Counted from the first letter of the stretch, positions 43,945 through 53,384 are shown. The stretch: 64,000 nt of DNA from Dongia deserti (GCF_003574735.1 NZ_QORW01000025.1:1-64000); one strand, 5' to 3'. Numbers and translations are program-made. Notes: generated from the letters alone by a model not told the origin.

Positions 43945-45216
43945 TCAGCCCGCGATCGCTTGCACCGCTGCGAAGCCGGAGCGAATCGCACCTTCAATGG
44001 TAGATGGCCAACCCGTATCCGTCCAATCACCGGCCAAGAACAAGTTGTGATGCGCTGTCACAGGGCCGGGACGCCGGCGCAGCTGCGCGGGCGTGGCGGC
44101 GAAGGTCGCGCGCTTCTCCTTCACGATGCGCCATTGCGGCATCGGCGTTGCGCCCAGCTTCAACGCATGCTGCACATCGCGCCAGATCGACTGCGCCAGA
44201 TCTTCCGCCGCGCGATCGATCAGATGCTCGGCCGCGCTGATGGTGACCGAGACATGGCCGGGCTTCACGAATACCCACTCCGCGGTCCCGCCGATCACGC
44301 CGAGGAAGCTATGCGGCGCGACGTTCGCCGGCTCGATGCCGTAATGCGCATTGACGATGCCGCGGAACTCGGTCGGCACGACAAGATCGGGCAGCAGATC
44401 GATTGCAACCGGCGCATTGACCGCCAGCAGGACGGCCTCATCGGCCGCCACATCGACCTGGCCCTTGGCGCCGAAATCGAGCGAGGCGACCGCGCCCGCA
44501 GTCACGGTCAAGCTACGCAGCCGGTGACCGAAGGATATCTGCCCGCCCCGCGCCGCGAGCTGCTTCAGGGCGGGATCGACCAGGCTTTCCGACAGGCCGT
44601 CGCGCGGCAGCAGGGCATGGAGCGCTGCCCCGCCGCGCCCGAAGGTCTCTGCGAACAGATGCCAAAGCAGGCGCGCGGAGGCTTCCTCGGGTAGCGTGTT
44701 GAGCGCGGCAATCGTCAGTGGCCGCCACAGCCGCTCGTAAAGGACCGACTCGGCCGGCAGCACCGCACGCACGGTATCGCCGAGCCCCGCGTCGCGCAGC
44801 CTCAGCGCTTGCAGATAGTCCCACGCACGGGAGCCGGCGACACGCCGCTGGGCGAGCAGGATCCACCAAGGGAAGCGATGGTCGGTCGGCCGGACCGACC
44901 AGCGCTCGCCGGTCCTCAAGTCGACGAAAGGGAACTCCGCCATGTCGCGGGCGATGAAGGTGGCCGCGGATTCGATCTCCGCCACATAGGCCATCGCCGC
45001 ATCGTTCCCGGAGACGAGCAGGTGGTTGCCGTTGTCGACCCGGCAGCCGAGCTCGGCATCCAGGTAGGAGCGGCAGCGCCCGCCGGCATTCTGTGCCGCT
45101 TCGTAGAGCCTGACATGCGCGCCTGCTTTCGCAAGCCGCACGGACGCCGCCAGCCCAGCGAGGCCAGCGCCGATCACATGGATGCGGCGCCCGTGCAGAG
45201 ACTTGGCCACGCTCAC
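43945..45216 (-). CDS. hpnE: Hydroxysqualene dehydroxylase
   Basis: FAD-dependent enzyme of 423 aa that reduces hydroxysqualene to squalene after HpnC and HpnD. The FAD fold 'IHVIGAGLAGLAASVRLAKAGAHVRLYEA' at residues 12-40 is split here into a typical GxGxxG plus a following strand, and the 'GGRCRSY' loop follows. The start is probably the GTG at 45216, which overlaps the hpnD stop as GTGA. It is the last gene of hpnB-C-D-E. Confidence 0.9.
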   Translation of the reverse strand: MSVAKSLHGRRIHVIGAGLAGLAASVRLAKAGAHVRLYEAAQNAGGRCRSYLDAELGCRVDNGNHLLVSGNDAAMAYVAEIESAATFIARDMAEFPFVDLRTGERWSVRPTDHRFPWWILLAQRRVAGSRAWDYLQALRLRDAGLGDTVRAVLPAESVLYERLWRPLTIAALNTLPEEASARLLWHLFAETFGRGGAALHALLPRDGLSESLVDPALKQLAARGGQISFGHRLRSLTVTAGAVASLDFGAKGQVDVAADEAVLLAVNAPVAIDLLPDLVVPTEFRGIVNAHYGIEPANVAPHSFLGVIGGTAEWVFVKPGHVSVTISAAEHLIDRAAEDLAQSIWRDVQHALKLGATPMPQWRIVKEKRATFAATPAQLRRRPGPVTAHHNLFLAGDWTDTGWPSTIEGAIRSGFAAVQAIAG

Positions 45217-46079
45217 AGGAACCCGTGCCGGAAGGCGAGCCAGATCTTCTGCCATTTGGGCAGCGAGACGCGTGCAAAGGGGTCGCGCCAGTCGGCTTTG
45301 ATGAGCCGCTCGAGGATGGCGCGATAGACCCCGCCCATGATGGCCGCCGGGCGCATCGGACCCTTGGCGCAGGCGGCCATCGCGACCCGGGCGCCGGCGA
45401 AATGCTGCTGGGCGCGCCGCGCCAGCTGCCGGCAGGCCGTGCGCAGGTTCGGGTGCGCCATGACCTTCATCGGCTCGTGCTCCAGGATGCCGGCGGCGTG
45501 AAGCAGCTCGATCGGCAGATAGAGACGGCCGCGTTCCGCATCCTCCCCCAGGTCGCGGAGGATGTTGGTGAGCTGCAAGGCACGGCCGAGGTGATGGGCG
45601 ACGTCATCCGCCTGCGGCTCGGTCGCACCGAAGGCCCGCACCGACAGCCGCCCCACGGCGCTCGCCACCCGGTCGCAATAGAGATCGAGCTTGACCATCG
45701 AGGGCGCAACGATGTCTTCGACCGCGTCCATCTCCATGCCATCGATCACCGCCAGGAAATCCTCCCGCCGCAGGTCGAACTTCTTGACGCAGGGCAGCAG
45801 CGCCTTTGCAATCGGATGCTGCGGGACGCCGTCATAGAGCCGCGCAATCTCGGTCCGCCACCCGTCCAGCCGGCGTTTCTTGTCCGCGATCTCCGCCGGT
45901 TCATCGGCGATGTCGTCGACCTCGCGGCAGAAGGCATAGATCGCGAACATGGCATCGCGCCGCGCCTGCGGCAGCAGCCGCATTGCCGAATAGAACGACG
46001 TGCCGGAAGCCTGCACCTTGGCCGCGATGTCCGATTGCAGGCCGGCCATGTTGGTGGTGATTGCGCCGTTGCCGCTCAT
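45213..46079 (-). CDS. hpnD: Presqualene diphosphate synthase
   Basis: A 288 aa squalene/phytoene synthase family enzyme joining two farnesyl diphosphates to presqualene diphosphate. Both Asp-rich motifs are present: 'YAFCREVDDIADE' near 50-62 and 'LQLTNILRDLGEDAERGRLYLP' near 155-176. ATG overlaps the hpnC stop (ATGA), and the end overlaps hpnE. Together hpnC-D-E make squalene. Confidence 0.92.
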   Translation of the reverse strand: MSGNGAITTNMAGLQSDIAAKVQASGTSFYSAMRLLPQARRDAMFAIYAFCREVDDIADEPAEIADKKRRLDGWRTEIARLYDGVPQHPIAKALLPCVKKFDLRREDFLAVIDGMEMDAVEDIVAPSMVKLDLYCDRVASAVGRLSVRAFGATEPQADDVAHHLGRALQLTNILRDLGEDAERGRLYLPIELLHAAGILEHEPMKVMAHPNLRTACRQLARRAQQHFAGARVAMAACAKGPMRPAAIMGGVYRAILERLIKADWRDPFARVSLPKWQKIWLAFRHGFL

Positions 46080-46942
46080 GACGTCCGCTTGGGTTTGGGC
46101 GTGGCGAGCGCCCAGGCGATGCCCTGGATCGCGCACCAGGCGACGGCGGGCTTCTTCAACTTCACGCGTTCGGCCAGCGGATCGCGCCGCCGCAGATGAC
46201 GGATCAAGGTATCGGCCAGACGCACGATAGTCGCGCTCTCGCAGCGCAGGCGCGTATCGCGCAAGGCGGCGGGCAGCTTGCGCGCGCGCTGCATCAGTTC
46301 GTCGGTCTCGTCCAGCAGGCGATCGAGCACGCGGCGCAAGGCGGGCGAGCATTTCGGCTCTGCCAGCGCTTCGACGCCGATGCCTTCGGCCTCTAGGTGA
46401 TCCAGCGGCACGTAGACCCGGTTCATCTCGAGATAGTCCGCCTTGCAATCCTGCAGGTGGTTGATGACCTGCAGCGCGTCGCACAAGGCGTCGGAGTAAT
46501 GCTTGCCTGCCGGATCCTCGCCATGGACGTCGAGCAGATAACGGCCAACCGGTGAAGCGGAGTAGCGGCAATATTTCATCAAGTCCGCCCAATCGTCGTA
46601 GCGCAGCTTGGTCGCATCCCAGCGGAACGCGATCAGCAGATCCGTGCAATCGACCGCGGGCACGTTGGTCACGTTCAGGCTCTCGCGCATCTCGGCGGCG
46701 ACCGGCACATCGCGCCGCGCAGGGTCCTTCAGCACCGCTTCCATCAGATCGAGGCGCGCGACCTTGTCCTCCGACGTCAGCGCCGAGTTGTCGGCGATGT
46801 CGTCGGCCGTGCGCGCCCAGCGATAATAGGCGTGCACATGTGGGCGCAGAGCGGGGCGGATCAGCGCGGAGCCGACCGGGAAATTCTCCGTGCTCTTGTT
46901 CTTGCCCGAGGGCGTTGCGATGTCCACGGCCGCCTCGCTCAT
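46076..46942 (-). CDS. hpnC: Hydroxysqualene synthase
   Basis: A 288 aa paralogue of HpnD in the squalene/phytoene synthase family. It converts presqualene diphosphate to hydroxysqualene. Asp-rich motifs are 'YYRWARTADDIADN' near 38-51 and 'NHLQDCKADYLEMNRVYVP' near 170-190. It starts with MSEAAVDIATPSGKNKSTENFP, a leader typical of HpnC. It lies 5 nt downstream of hpnB and overlaps hpnD by 4 nt. Confidence 0.92.
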   Translation of the reverse strand: MSEAAVDIATPSGKNKSTENFPVGSALIRPALRPHVHAYYRWARTADDIADNSALTSEDKVARLDLMEAVLKDPARRDVPVAAEMRESLNVTNVPAVDCTDLLIAFRWDATKLRYDDWADLMKYCRYSASPVGRYLLDVHGEDPAGKHYSDALCDALQVINHLQDCKADYLEMNRVYVPLDHLEAEGIGVEALAEPKCSPALRRVLDRLLDETDELMQRARKLPAALRDTRLRCESATIVRLADTLIRHLRRRDPLAERVKLKKPAVAWCAIQGIAWALATPKPKRTS

Positions 46943-46947
46943 CGCCG

Positions 46948-48105
46948 CTACACCGGCTTTTGGGCCTGCACACGACCCTTCCATTCGCCGCCGCGTCCGA
47001 TCAGGTGCCGGCGCGCGGAATCGATGGTCGCCGCGAGATAGAACAGAGCCGTCAGCGGCAGCAACGGCGCCCACCAGATCGGCTGGCGATAATAGACGAG
47101 AGTCTGCAGATAACTCAGCGCCATCAGTGCCCAGGCCGCCAGCCCGAACGCGCGCGCGCCGACGTCGGGCTGGATGGAGAGCAGCGGTGGCGCGAGGAAG
47201 GTCAACGCCATGCCGAACACGCAAACCGCGAGCAGCAGCAAGGAATGTTGGAGCTGCGTGAAGGCCGAGCGCGCGATCAGGCGCCAGATATCGCCCCAGG
47301 CGGGATAGCCGCGCAGCGAGCGCACGCCGTCGGCCAGGCCGAGCCAGATCGGCCCGTGCTTCTTCAGCACCTTGCCCAGCGCGCAATCGTCAATGAGCGC
47401 GTTCCTGATGGCCGCGATGCCGCCGGCCGCTTTAAGCGCCTTGCGTTGCACCAGCATGCACCCGCCGGCCGCGCCCGCCATCTTCTTCTTCGCATCGTTT
47501 ACCCAGGCGAAGGGATAGAGCATCTGGAAGAAATAGACATAGGCCGGAATCAGCGCGCACTCGGCGAAGGTATCCGTCTTGAGTCGCGCCATCAAAGACG
47601 TAAGCGCGAGATTGCCGGCCTCTGCCCGCGCCACCAGCCCGCGCAGGCTGCCGGCGTCATGGGCGATGTCCGCGTCGGTCAGCCACACATACTTGGCGCC
47701 GGGGGAGAAATCCTCGAGCTCGCTTGCGCCTTGATGGACGGCCCACATCTTGCCGGTCCAGCCCTCGGGCAGCGGCTTGCCGGAAATGACGCGGACGCGA
47801 TCCGCGGCGCCGAGCTCTGCGGCTGTGGCGCGCACAATGTCCGCCGTGCCGTCGCTGCTCTGGTCATCCACCAGGATGATGCGCAGCTTGCCGGGGTACT
47901 CCTGCCTCAGAAGCGAGCTCAGTGCTTCTCCCACCACCAGCGCCTCGTTGCGCGCGGGAATGATCGCGGCGACCTCCGGCCAGTGCTTCGGACCGTCGGT
48001 CGGCGCTTTGGCTGGCCGCTCGCGCCAATACCGGCCATGGAACAGCACCAGATAGACCCAGATGCCGAGGACCAGGCCGGAGAGCAGGATAACCCCTTCA
48101 TTCAT
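46948..48105 (-). CDS. hpnB: Hopanoid-associated glycosyltransferase HpnB
   Basis: A 385 aa membrane glycosyltransferase of family 2, usually found with hopanoid genes. An N-terminal hydrophobic segment (residues 4-22) is followed by the GT-A fold with 'AAIIPARNEALVVGEAL' (about 48-65), the nucleotide-sugar DDQSSDGT site and the catalytic DAD in 'WLTDADIAH'. Three further membrane segments lie near the C-terminus (about 300-360). It is the first gene of the operon hpnB-C-D-E. Confidence 0.9.
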   Translation of the reverse strand: MNEGVILLSGLVLGIWVYLVLFHGRYWRERPAKAPTDGPKHWPEVAAIIPARNEALVVGEALSSLLRQEYPGKLRIILVDDQSSDGTADIVRATAAELGAADRVRVISGKPLPEGWTGKMWAVHQGASELEDFSPGAKYVWLTDADIAHDAGSLRGLVARAEAGNLALTSLMARLKTDTFAECALIPAYVYFFQMLYPFAWVNDAKKKMAGAAGGCMLVQRKALKAAGGIAAIRNALIDDCALGKVLKKHGPIWLGLADGVRSLRGYPAWGDIWRLIARSAFTQLQHSLLLLAVCVFGMALTFLAPPLLSIQPDVGARAFGLAAWALMALSYLQTLVYYRQPIWWAPLLPLTALFYLAATIDSARRHLIGRGGEWKGRVQAQKPV

Positions 48106-48156
48106 GGGGCAAGCTATAGCCAGGAAGCCCCGCCCCTGCCACCCCCAAATGGGCCA

Positions 48157-49080
48157 CTACCGCCGCGCAAAGGCGGTCGCCAGCAGGACGCCCAAGGCAG
48201 CCGAAACGGCGCCGATCGCCGTGCGCAGGTCCGGCCGTTCGCCGACCACCGGGATCGCCAGCAGCATGGCGGACAGCGGCAGCAAAGCGGTGAAGGACGA
48301 AGCGCGCGTGGCGCCCAGGATCGCGACCGCCCTGGTATAGACCAGCAGCGCGACGATGCCGGTCAGCGGCCCCTGATAGATGAGCTGCAGCCAGAACTCG
48401 GCGGGGCTCGCCTCCCACAGCCTCTGGCCCGGCAGCAACAGATAAATCGGCAGGAACAAGGCGCCCGAGACGACCATGATGATCCCAGTCGCATGCAGCG
48501 CGTCGACGCCGGCGCGCCGCGCTTCGATCGTGTACGCGGCCCACATGACGGCGGAGACTAGGCAGATGGCATAGCCCGCCAGCTGCCATCCGACCGCCCG
48601 CAGCAGCGCGGGCACGACGATCACGGCAATGCCGGCGATGATCAGCCCCAGCCCGATGCGCGCAACCCGTCCTACACGCTCGCGCACGGTAAAGGCAGAG
48701 ATCAGCGCGACGAACAGCGGGATGGTGCCGGGAATGAGCACACCTGCCTCGGCCGCCGTCGCCAGCGCGAGACCGTGCGAGGCCAGCAGCACATAGGGCG
48801 CCCCGGCGCAGATCACGATCAGCGCCAGGCCCCGCCAGCCAAATCGGTCCAACTCCAAACCGCGCCGCCATACCACCGGCAGCAGGATCAGCGCTGACGC
48901 GCCGAAGCGCAGCGCCGCCAGATCCTCCGCCGTCAGCGTGCTGGTCACCGCCAAGCGGGTGATCACCAGCCATCCGGACCAGATCGCCACCGCGACCAGC
49001 GCCAGCGCGCAGCCCGCCAGAACCCTCCAAGGTCTGGGCATAGCCCGGTCCGCCGCTATCGCTGGCTGGCACTCGTTCAT
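48157..49080 (-). CDS. EamA/DMT-superfamily transporter
   Basis: A 307 aa drug/metabolite transporter with about ten transmembrane segments in two EamA repeats. The first starts 'LAGCALALVAVAIWSGWLVITRLAV' and shows 'ALRFGASALILLPVVW'. The second repeat is near 'WAAYTIEARRAGVDALHATGI' and 'YTRAVAILGATRASSFTALLPL'. It is divergent from a TetR gene, which may regulate it. Substrate unknown. Confidence 0.9.
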   Translation of the reverse strand: MNECQPAIAADRAMPRPWRVLAGCALALVAVAIWSGWLVITRLAVTSTLTAEDLAALRFGASALILLPVVWRRGLELDRFGWRGLALIVICAGAPYVLLASHGLALATAAEAGVLIPGTIPLFVALISAFTVRERVGRVARIGLGLIIAGIAVIVVPALLRAVGWQLAGYAICLVSAVMWAAYTIEARRAGVDALHATGIIMVVSGALFLPIYLLLPGQRLWEASPAEFWLQLIYQGPLTGIVALLVYTRAVAILGATRASSFTALLPLSAMLLAIPVVGERPDLRTAIGAVSAALGVLLATAFARR

Positions 49081-49293
49081 GCACGCTCCGTCTGATTTCC
49101 ATTTGGTCTGCGCAAACAGTGCTTGGGAACCGGCGCGCCTGATCGTCGACGGACGACGGTTTTAGCTCCTCCAGGGACCGCTGCCGGACGGATGGCTCGC
49201 CTCCTCTCACGGGCAAAATCGACGGCAGAACAGGCGCTTGTCGATAAAAGCGCGACTCCCCTTGACTCTCTCTATACAACCGAGGCTCACTTA

Positions 49294-49307
49294 TGAGTGA
49301 TCACTCA
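49294..49307. promoter_or_regulatory. Palindrome at the TetR gene start, candidate operator
   Basis: TGAGTGATCACTCA, a perfect 14 bp palindrome about 26-39 nt before the proposed TetR start and facing the divergent EamA gene. TetR proteins normally repress their own gene and a divergent neighbour, so autoregulation is a fair inference. Confidence 0.55.
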
Positions 49308-49332
49308 CTCGCATTCCTGGGAGGGATTGGAC

Positions 49333-49938
49333 GTGCCTGCCGTAGCCACCCGCCACCGCCTGAGGTCCGCCGCGCTGGAGTTGTTCGTCGAAAAGGGCGT
49401 CGCCGAGACCACGACCCGAGATCTGGCGAAGAAAGCCGGCATCGCCGAGGGCACGATCTATCGGCACTTCGAATCGAAGGACGAACTCGTTCGGGACCTA
49501 TTCCAGGACCACTATTTCCGGTTCGGTGCGGAGCTCGATCGCATCCAGCGGGAAACCGTCGGCGATCTCGACGCCAAACTGCGCGCGATGATCGACTACA
49601 TGTGCCGGCTGTTCGACGAGGACGCGACGCTCTATCGGTTCCTCCTTCTGGTGCAACACACAGCGCTGCCGAACATCCGCTCCGCACCCACCAGCCCGGC
49701 AATCATCTTCCGCGACCTCGTGTCACGCGCCATCGAAGGAGGCGAGATCCCGCGGCAGGATCCTGGTCTCGCCGCCGCGATGACGGTGGGCGCGATCATC
49801 CAGCCTGCCCTTGCGCTGATTTACGGCAGCGTCACCGGAACCATGTCCGACTTCGCCCCGGCGATCGCCCGCGCCTGCGCGGCACTGCTGCGCGCGCCGC
49901 AGTCTCAAAAAGCACACCCAGGCGCGCCCGCACGATAG
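49333..49938 (+). CDS. TetR family transcriptional regulator
   Basis: A 201 aa repressor. The N-terminal helix-turn-helix is 'TTTRDLAKKAGIAEGTIYRHFESKDELVRDLF' read as the typical TetR block (about residues 30-60). The C-terminal ligand domain contains 'DYMCRLFDEDATLYRFLLLVQH'. The GTG at 49333 is chosen because GGGAGG lies about 8 nt upstream. A GTG 12 codons earlier overlaps the palindrome. Divergent from the EamA transporter gene, a usual target arrangement. Confidence 0.88.
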   Translation: MPAVATRHRLRSAALELFVEKGVAETTTRDLAKKAGIAEGTIYRHFESKDELVRDLFQDHYFRFGAELDRIQRETVGDLDAKLRAMIDYMCRLFDEDATLYRFLLLVQHTALPNIRSAPTSPAIIFRDLVSRAIEGGEIPRQDPGLAAAMTVGAIIQPALALIYGSVTGTMSDFAPAIARACAALLRAPQSQKAHPGAPAR

Positions 49939-50168
49939 GGAGGAAGACGTCGATCAGCGTTCGAAGCCCGCTGCTCGGCCCGCGTGCCTGGAAGCGCCAC
50001 TATAGCCCTCGTAGCTCATTGAAAAGACGGGGCCAATGGACGGCTGGGGTTGGCGGCCGGCGCCGCCGTCATAGCTCAGTTCCCCTGACTTTGCCTCAAA
50101 AACTAACGCAATTTTAAGACCTGTTACCCCAGTCTAAACCGATACAAAAACGGTGGCGCAGAAGCCCC

Positions 50169-51743
50169 ATGAATTCGCTGTCAGGCCCGGTTCCGGGAGA
50201 ATTGAGTGAAGCGGCAACCGCCGTTCGGCGAGCACTTCTGCTCACCGTGCGGGAGGATGGATTCCAGGCGATCGACAGCGCGTTGGCCGCGCTCGATCGC
50301 CCGCCGGCGGAACGTGTCGACAGCGCTGAGCAGGCGATCGCCACCCTGCGCACCGGCGGCTTCGACCTGACGATCGTCGACCTGGTCCGGGAAGGCACCC
50401 AGCATCTGGCGGCGATCGAGATCCTGCGCGGCGATGCGCTGCTCGCCAGCATTGTGTGCGTTGCGGTCAGCGCCGACGTGCAGAGCACACCGACTCAGAA
50501 GGCGATCGAGATCGGTATCGACGACATCCTGCGCGAGCCGCTGGACCGCTCGGTCGCGCGGCTATGCTTCTCAGCCTGCCTCGAGCGCCGCAAACTGCGA
50601 GAAGATTCCCTGCAATATTGGACGGCAACCGCGAACGACGAGAGCGATGACCACCCTCGCGCCCTGCTCGACGCGCTGCCGGAAGCCGTAGTCGCGTTGC
50701 GCGAGGACGGCGCCATCGACCTCGCCAACGCCGCGGCGGAACGCATGTTCGGCCTGAGCGGCAGCGCACTCATCGGCACGCCCTTCTCGGCGCTGGTATC
50801 GCGCGCTGTGGACGATGGCCGCGGCGCCACCTGGACGCCCGAGGCTCTGACGAATCTGCGCGGCCCCTCGACGGCGATCCTGCGTTTGCCGGGCGGGTTC
50901 AGCCGTCCTGTCGAGATTCTCGCCAATACTTATCAGCGTTTCGGCCGCTCTTTGATCGCATGCGTGCTCCGCGAAGTCGATTGGGCGATACCGAGATCGA
51001 ACGCGGCAACGGGTCCGATCCACAGCGCGCTGCAGAGCGACGGTCCCAACGGCCTGCGCGCCAATGCCGAGCTGTTGCATGAGCTCGCAAAGGAAGTGAC
51101 TACGCGCCTCGACTTGATCGGCCGCAACATCAACATGATGAGCGACGAGGTGTTCGGGCCGGTCGGCGTCGCGATCTACAAGAGCTATCTTTCGGAGGCG
51201 CTGGGCGGCATTGATCAGGCGCGCGCGCTGCTCGATGGTGCTGCCCATCCGGACAAAGAACGGCGCAAGGATAGCGGCGCCGAAACCGCGCTACGCGAGC
51301 TGGTGACCGACATCATTGCCAAGCGCCAGCGCAATGCGGAACGTCGCCGCACCGTGATCGAGACCGAGATTGAATCGAGTGCTGCTCTGGTCCATCTGCC
51401 GCGCCGCCTGCTCGGCAAGGTGATCGAGGCGCAGCTCGATTTCGCCCTCGCGTGCGTCGAGCATGGTGGCGAAATCGTATTGCGCGCACAATGCGGCTCG
51501 GACGAAAGGCTGCTGCTGACCATTCAGACCAGCGGCTGCGCCCAGTCCGCCGCCGAGGTCCTGAAAGCCGCCCGCGAGCCCACCGACCGCAAATCCGCCC
51601 AGCGCCCGCTCACCATCGCCTGGAACGCGCTCCGCAGCGCCGCAAAGGTGCTGGACGGCGTGGCCGAAATCGACGTCGCCGAAGGCAAAGGCGCCATGGT
51701 CGTCGCCATGCTCCCGCAACGGCGTAGATCGGATCGGGAATAG
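50169..51743 (+). CDS. PAS-domain protein with degenerate receiver and kinase-like regions
   Basis: A 524 aa cytoplasmic signalling protein. Residues about 20-150 resemble a response-regulator receiver domain ('GGFDLTIVDLVREGTQHLAAIEILR', 'EIGIDDILREPLDR'). A PAS domain covers about 165-270 ('LLDALPEAVVALREDGAIDLANAAAERMFGLSG'). The C-terminal part (about 300-520) has dimerisation-like and ATPase-like segments, but the usual phospho-acceptor His motif is unclear ('AELLHELAKEVTTRL') and the ATP N-box is not convincing. It is probably a phosphotransfer adaptor rather than an active kinase. Confidence 0.7.
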   Translation: MNSLSGPVPGELSEAATAVRRALLLTVREDGFQAIDSALAALDRPPAERVDSAEQAIATLRTGGFDLTIVDLVREGTQHLAAIEILRGDALLASIVCVAVSADVQSTPTQKAIEIGIDDILREPLDRSVARLCFSACLERRKLREDSLQYWTATANDESDDHPRALLDALPEAVVALREDGAIDLANAAAERMFGLSGSALIGTPFSALVSRAVDDGRGATWTPEALTNLRGPSTAILRLPGGFSRPVEILANTYQRFGRSLIACVLREVDWAIPRSNAATGPIHSALQSDGPNGLRANAELLHELAKEVTTRLDLIGRNINMMSDEVFGPVGVAIYKSYLSEALGGIDQARALLDGAAHPDKERRKDSGAETALRELVTDIIAKRQRNAERRRTVIETEIESSAALVHLPRRLLGKVIEAQLDFALACVEHGGEIVLRAQCGSDERLLLTIQTSGCAQSAAEVLKAAREPTDRKSAQRPLTIAWNALRSAAKVLDGVAEIDVAEGKGAMVVAMLPQRRRSDRE

Positions 51744-51758
51744 GAATCGATCACCTCC

Positions 51759-52586
51759 TTACGCAGCCCGCGCGATGATCTGCACCGGTGCGATGGTGCC
51801 GCGTTCGAGCGTCGCCATCACATTGCCGAGGCGCTCGCGGAAGGCAGGACCCATCAGGACCTGCTGGTTCAGCGGCGGCATGCCATGTTTCTCGGCCTTC
51901 TCGCGCATCTGCCGCGCCAGATCGAGCACGAATTCGCGCCGGTTCTCCTCGCTTTCAATGGTGAAGCCGGCCGCGCTCAGCAGGTGGCGATAAGTCTCTG
52001 GCGTCTCGACGAAGCTGGTCTCGCGCGTCTGCGCCCACGGCATCGGATACGGCAGATCGCCCTTGCCTGCGTGCATGATTTCATAGACGCCGAACAATGC
52101 ACCGGGCTTCAGCACCCGACGCACACTCTCGAACAGCCTTGCCTTGTCCGCGATGTTCATGCCGACATGGATGAGCGTCGCGGCATCGAACGCGCCGGCA
52201 CTGAACGGCAAATCGAGGGCACTGCCCTGGCGGAAGGAAACGAGATCGCTGAGCCCGCATCGGCGCGTAAGTTCCGTCGCCACCTGCACGAACTCGTCGG
52301 TCAGATCGATGCCGGTGACACGGCAGCGATGGGTCTCCGCGAAGAAGCGTGCTGGACCACCGATGCCGGAGCCGACATCCAGTACATGCATGCCCGGCGC
52401 TAGCCCGAGATCCTTTGCCAGCGCGGCGGTCGCCGGCACCCACCCGAGATGAAGCTCGTCGCCTGTCGACAGATCCATGGCCGAGAACCGCTCTGGATCC
52501 TTGCCCATCGCCCGCAACGCATCGAAGATCGCCTGCTGCAGCGAGCCATGCGTATAGTGCTTTGCGACCTGCCGCTCGGTACTCAT
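51759..52586 (-). CDS. SAM-dependent methyltransferase
   Basis: A 275 aa class I methyltransferase. Motif I is 'HVLDVGSGIGGPARFFAE' near residue 65-82, with 'VTGIDLTDEFVQVA' (motif II acidic residue) and 'FDAATLIHVGMNIADKARLFESVRRVLKPGALFGVYEI' as motifs III-IV. It resembles methyltransferases acting on small lipids or sterol-like acceptors, but the substrate is not clear. It lies 18 nt downstream of the O-methyltransferase gene. Confidence 0.88.
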   Translation of the reverse strand: MSTERQVAKHYTHGSLQQAIFDALRAMGKDPERFSAMDLSTGDELHLGWVPATAALAKDLGLAPGMHVLDVGSGIGGPARFFAETHRCRVTGIDLTDEFVQVATELTRRCGLSDLVSFRQGSALDLPFSAGAFDAATLIHVGMNIADKARLFESVRRVLKPGALFGVYEIMHAGKGDLPYPMPWAQTRETSFVETPETYRHLLSAAGFTIESEENRREFVLDLARQMREKAEKHGMPPLNQQVLMGPAFRERLGNVMATLERGTIAPVQIIARAA

Positions 52587-52604
52587 CGCCGCCTCCGCCA
52601 GCCG

Positions 52605-53264
52605 TCAGCGCTTGCGCGCCAGCAGGATTCCGTCGTCCGCCGACAGCAGGCAGAAATCCACCCGGCCGTCGTCCTTGATCTTCAGGTTGAGCGCACGCAG
52701 GGCATTGGTGTCCTTGTCATGCATGTCGGGATCGGCGACGTGACCGCTCCACAGCATATTGTCCAGCACCATCAGCCCGCCCTGCCGCAGCAGCTTCAGG
52801 CATCCCTCGTAGTAGGCGTCATAGCCGGTCTTGTCGGCATCGATGAACGCCATGTCGAATGTACCGGCTGCATCGCCTTTCAATAAAGCTGCAATGGTTT
52901 CCGAGGCCGGTGCAAGGCGAAGGTCGATCTTGTGCGCGATGCCGGCCTGCTGCCAATGCTTGCGGCCGATGGCGGCCCACTCCGCGTTGACGTCGCAGGC
53001 GACGATGCGCCCATCCTCCGGCAAAGCCAGCGCCATCGCCAGCGAGCCGGACCCGGTGAAAGTGCCGACCTCGATCACGTGCTTGGCGCCGGTGAGCCTG
53101 ATGAGCATCTGGAGCAGCGCATCGGATTCCGGACGACTCATCATGCCGGAGCCAGGCAATTTGCGCGTCTCGGCGCGCAGGGCCTGTTGCGCCGGAATCT
53201 CGCGCGACATCCGCTCGTCGATGAAGCGCGTGACCAGCTCGGCCGAACTCAGACGTTGTGCCAT
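52605..53264 (-). CDS. O-methyltransferase family 3
   Basis: A 219 aa O-methyltransferase of the caffeoyl-CoA type. Motif I: 'HVIEVGTFTGSGSLAMALALPEDGRIVACDV' split over residues 60-90. A metal-binding motif 'MAFIDADKTGYDAYYEGCLKLLRQGG' and 'LMVLDNMLWSGHVAD' follow. Acceptors in this family are catechols or flavonoid-like phenols. It is divergent from an acyltransferase gene. Confidence 0.9.
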   Translation of the reverse strand: MAQRLSSAELVTRFIDERMSREIPAQQALRAETRKLPGSGMMSRPESDALLQMLIRLTGAKHVIEVGTFTGSGSLAMALALPEDGRIVACDVNAEWAAIGRKHWQQAGIAHKIDLRLAPASETIAALLKGDAAGTFDMAFIDADKTGYDAYYEGCLKLLRQGGLMVLDNMLWSGHVADPDMHDKDTNALRALNLKIKDDGRVDFCLLSADDGILLARKR

Positions 53265-53384
53265 TGAATCTCCCTTGATCCATCCGGTGCAATCCGCGGC
53301 GGGATGTCACCAATCCGTCATCCAGCTATTGTAAGCTGCGCGCATGATAAGCGTCATCCGACTCGCTGTTCAATCCGAAGCAAC

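Noticed and set aside
45213-46973. A single 586-residue protein covering hpnC and hpnD
   Set aside because: The extended frame runs through hpnC in the wrong frame. hpnC and hpnD are separate overlapping genes with their own starts and Asp-rich motifs.
49939-50010. tRNA-like segment containing GTTCGAA
   Set aside because: No acceptor stem, D arm or anticodon arm can be folded around it.
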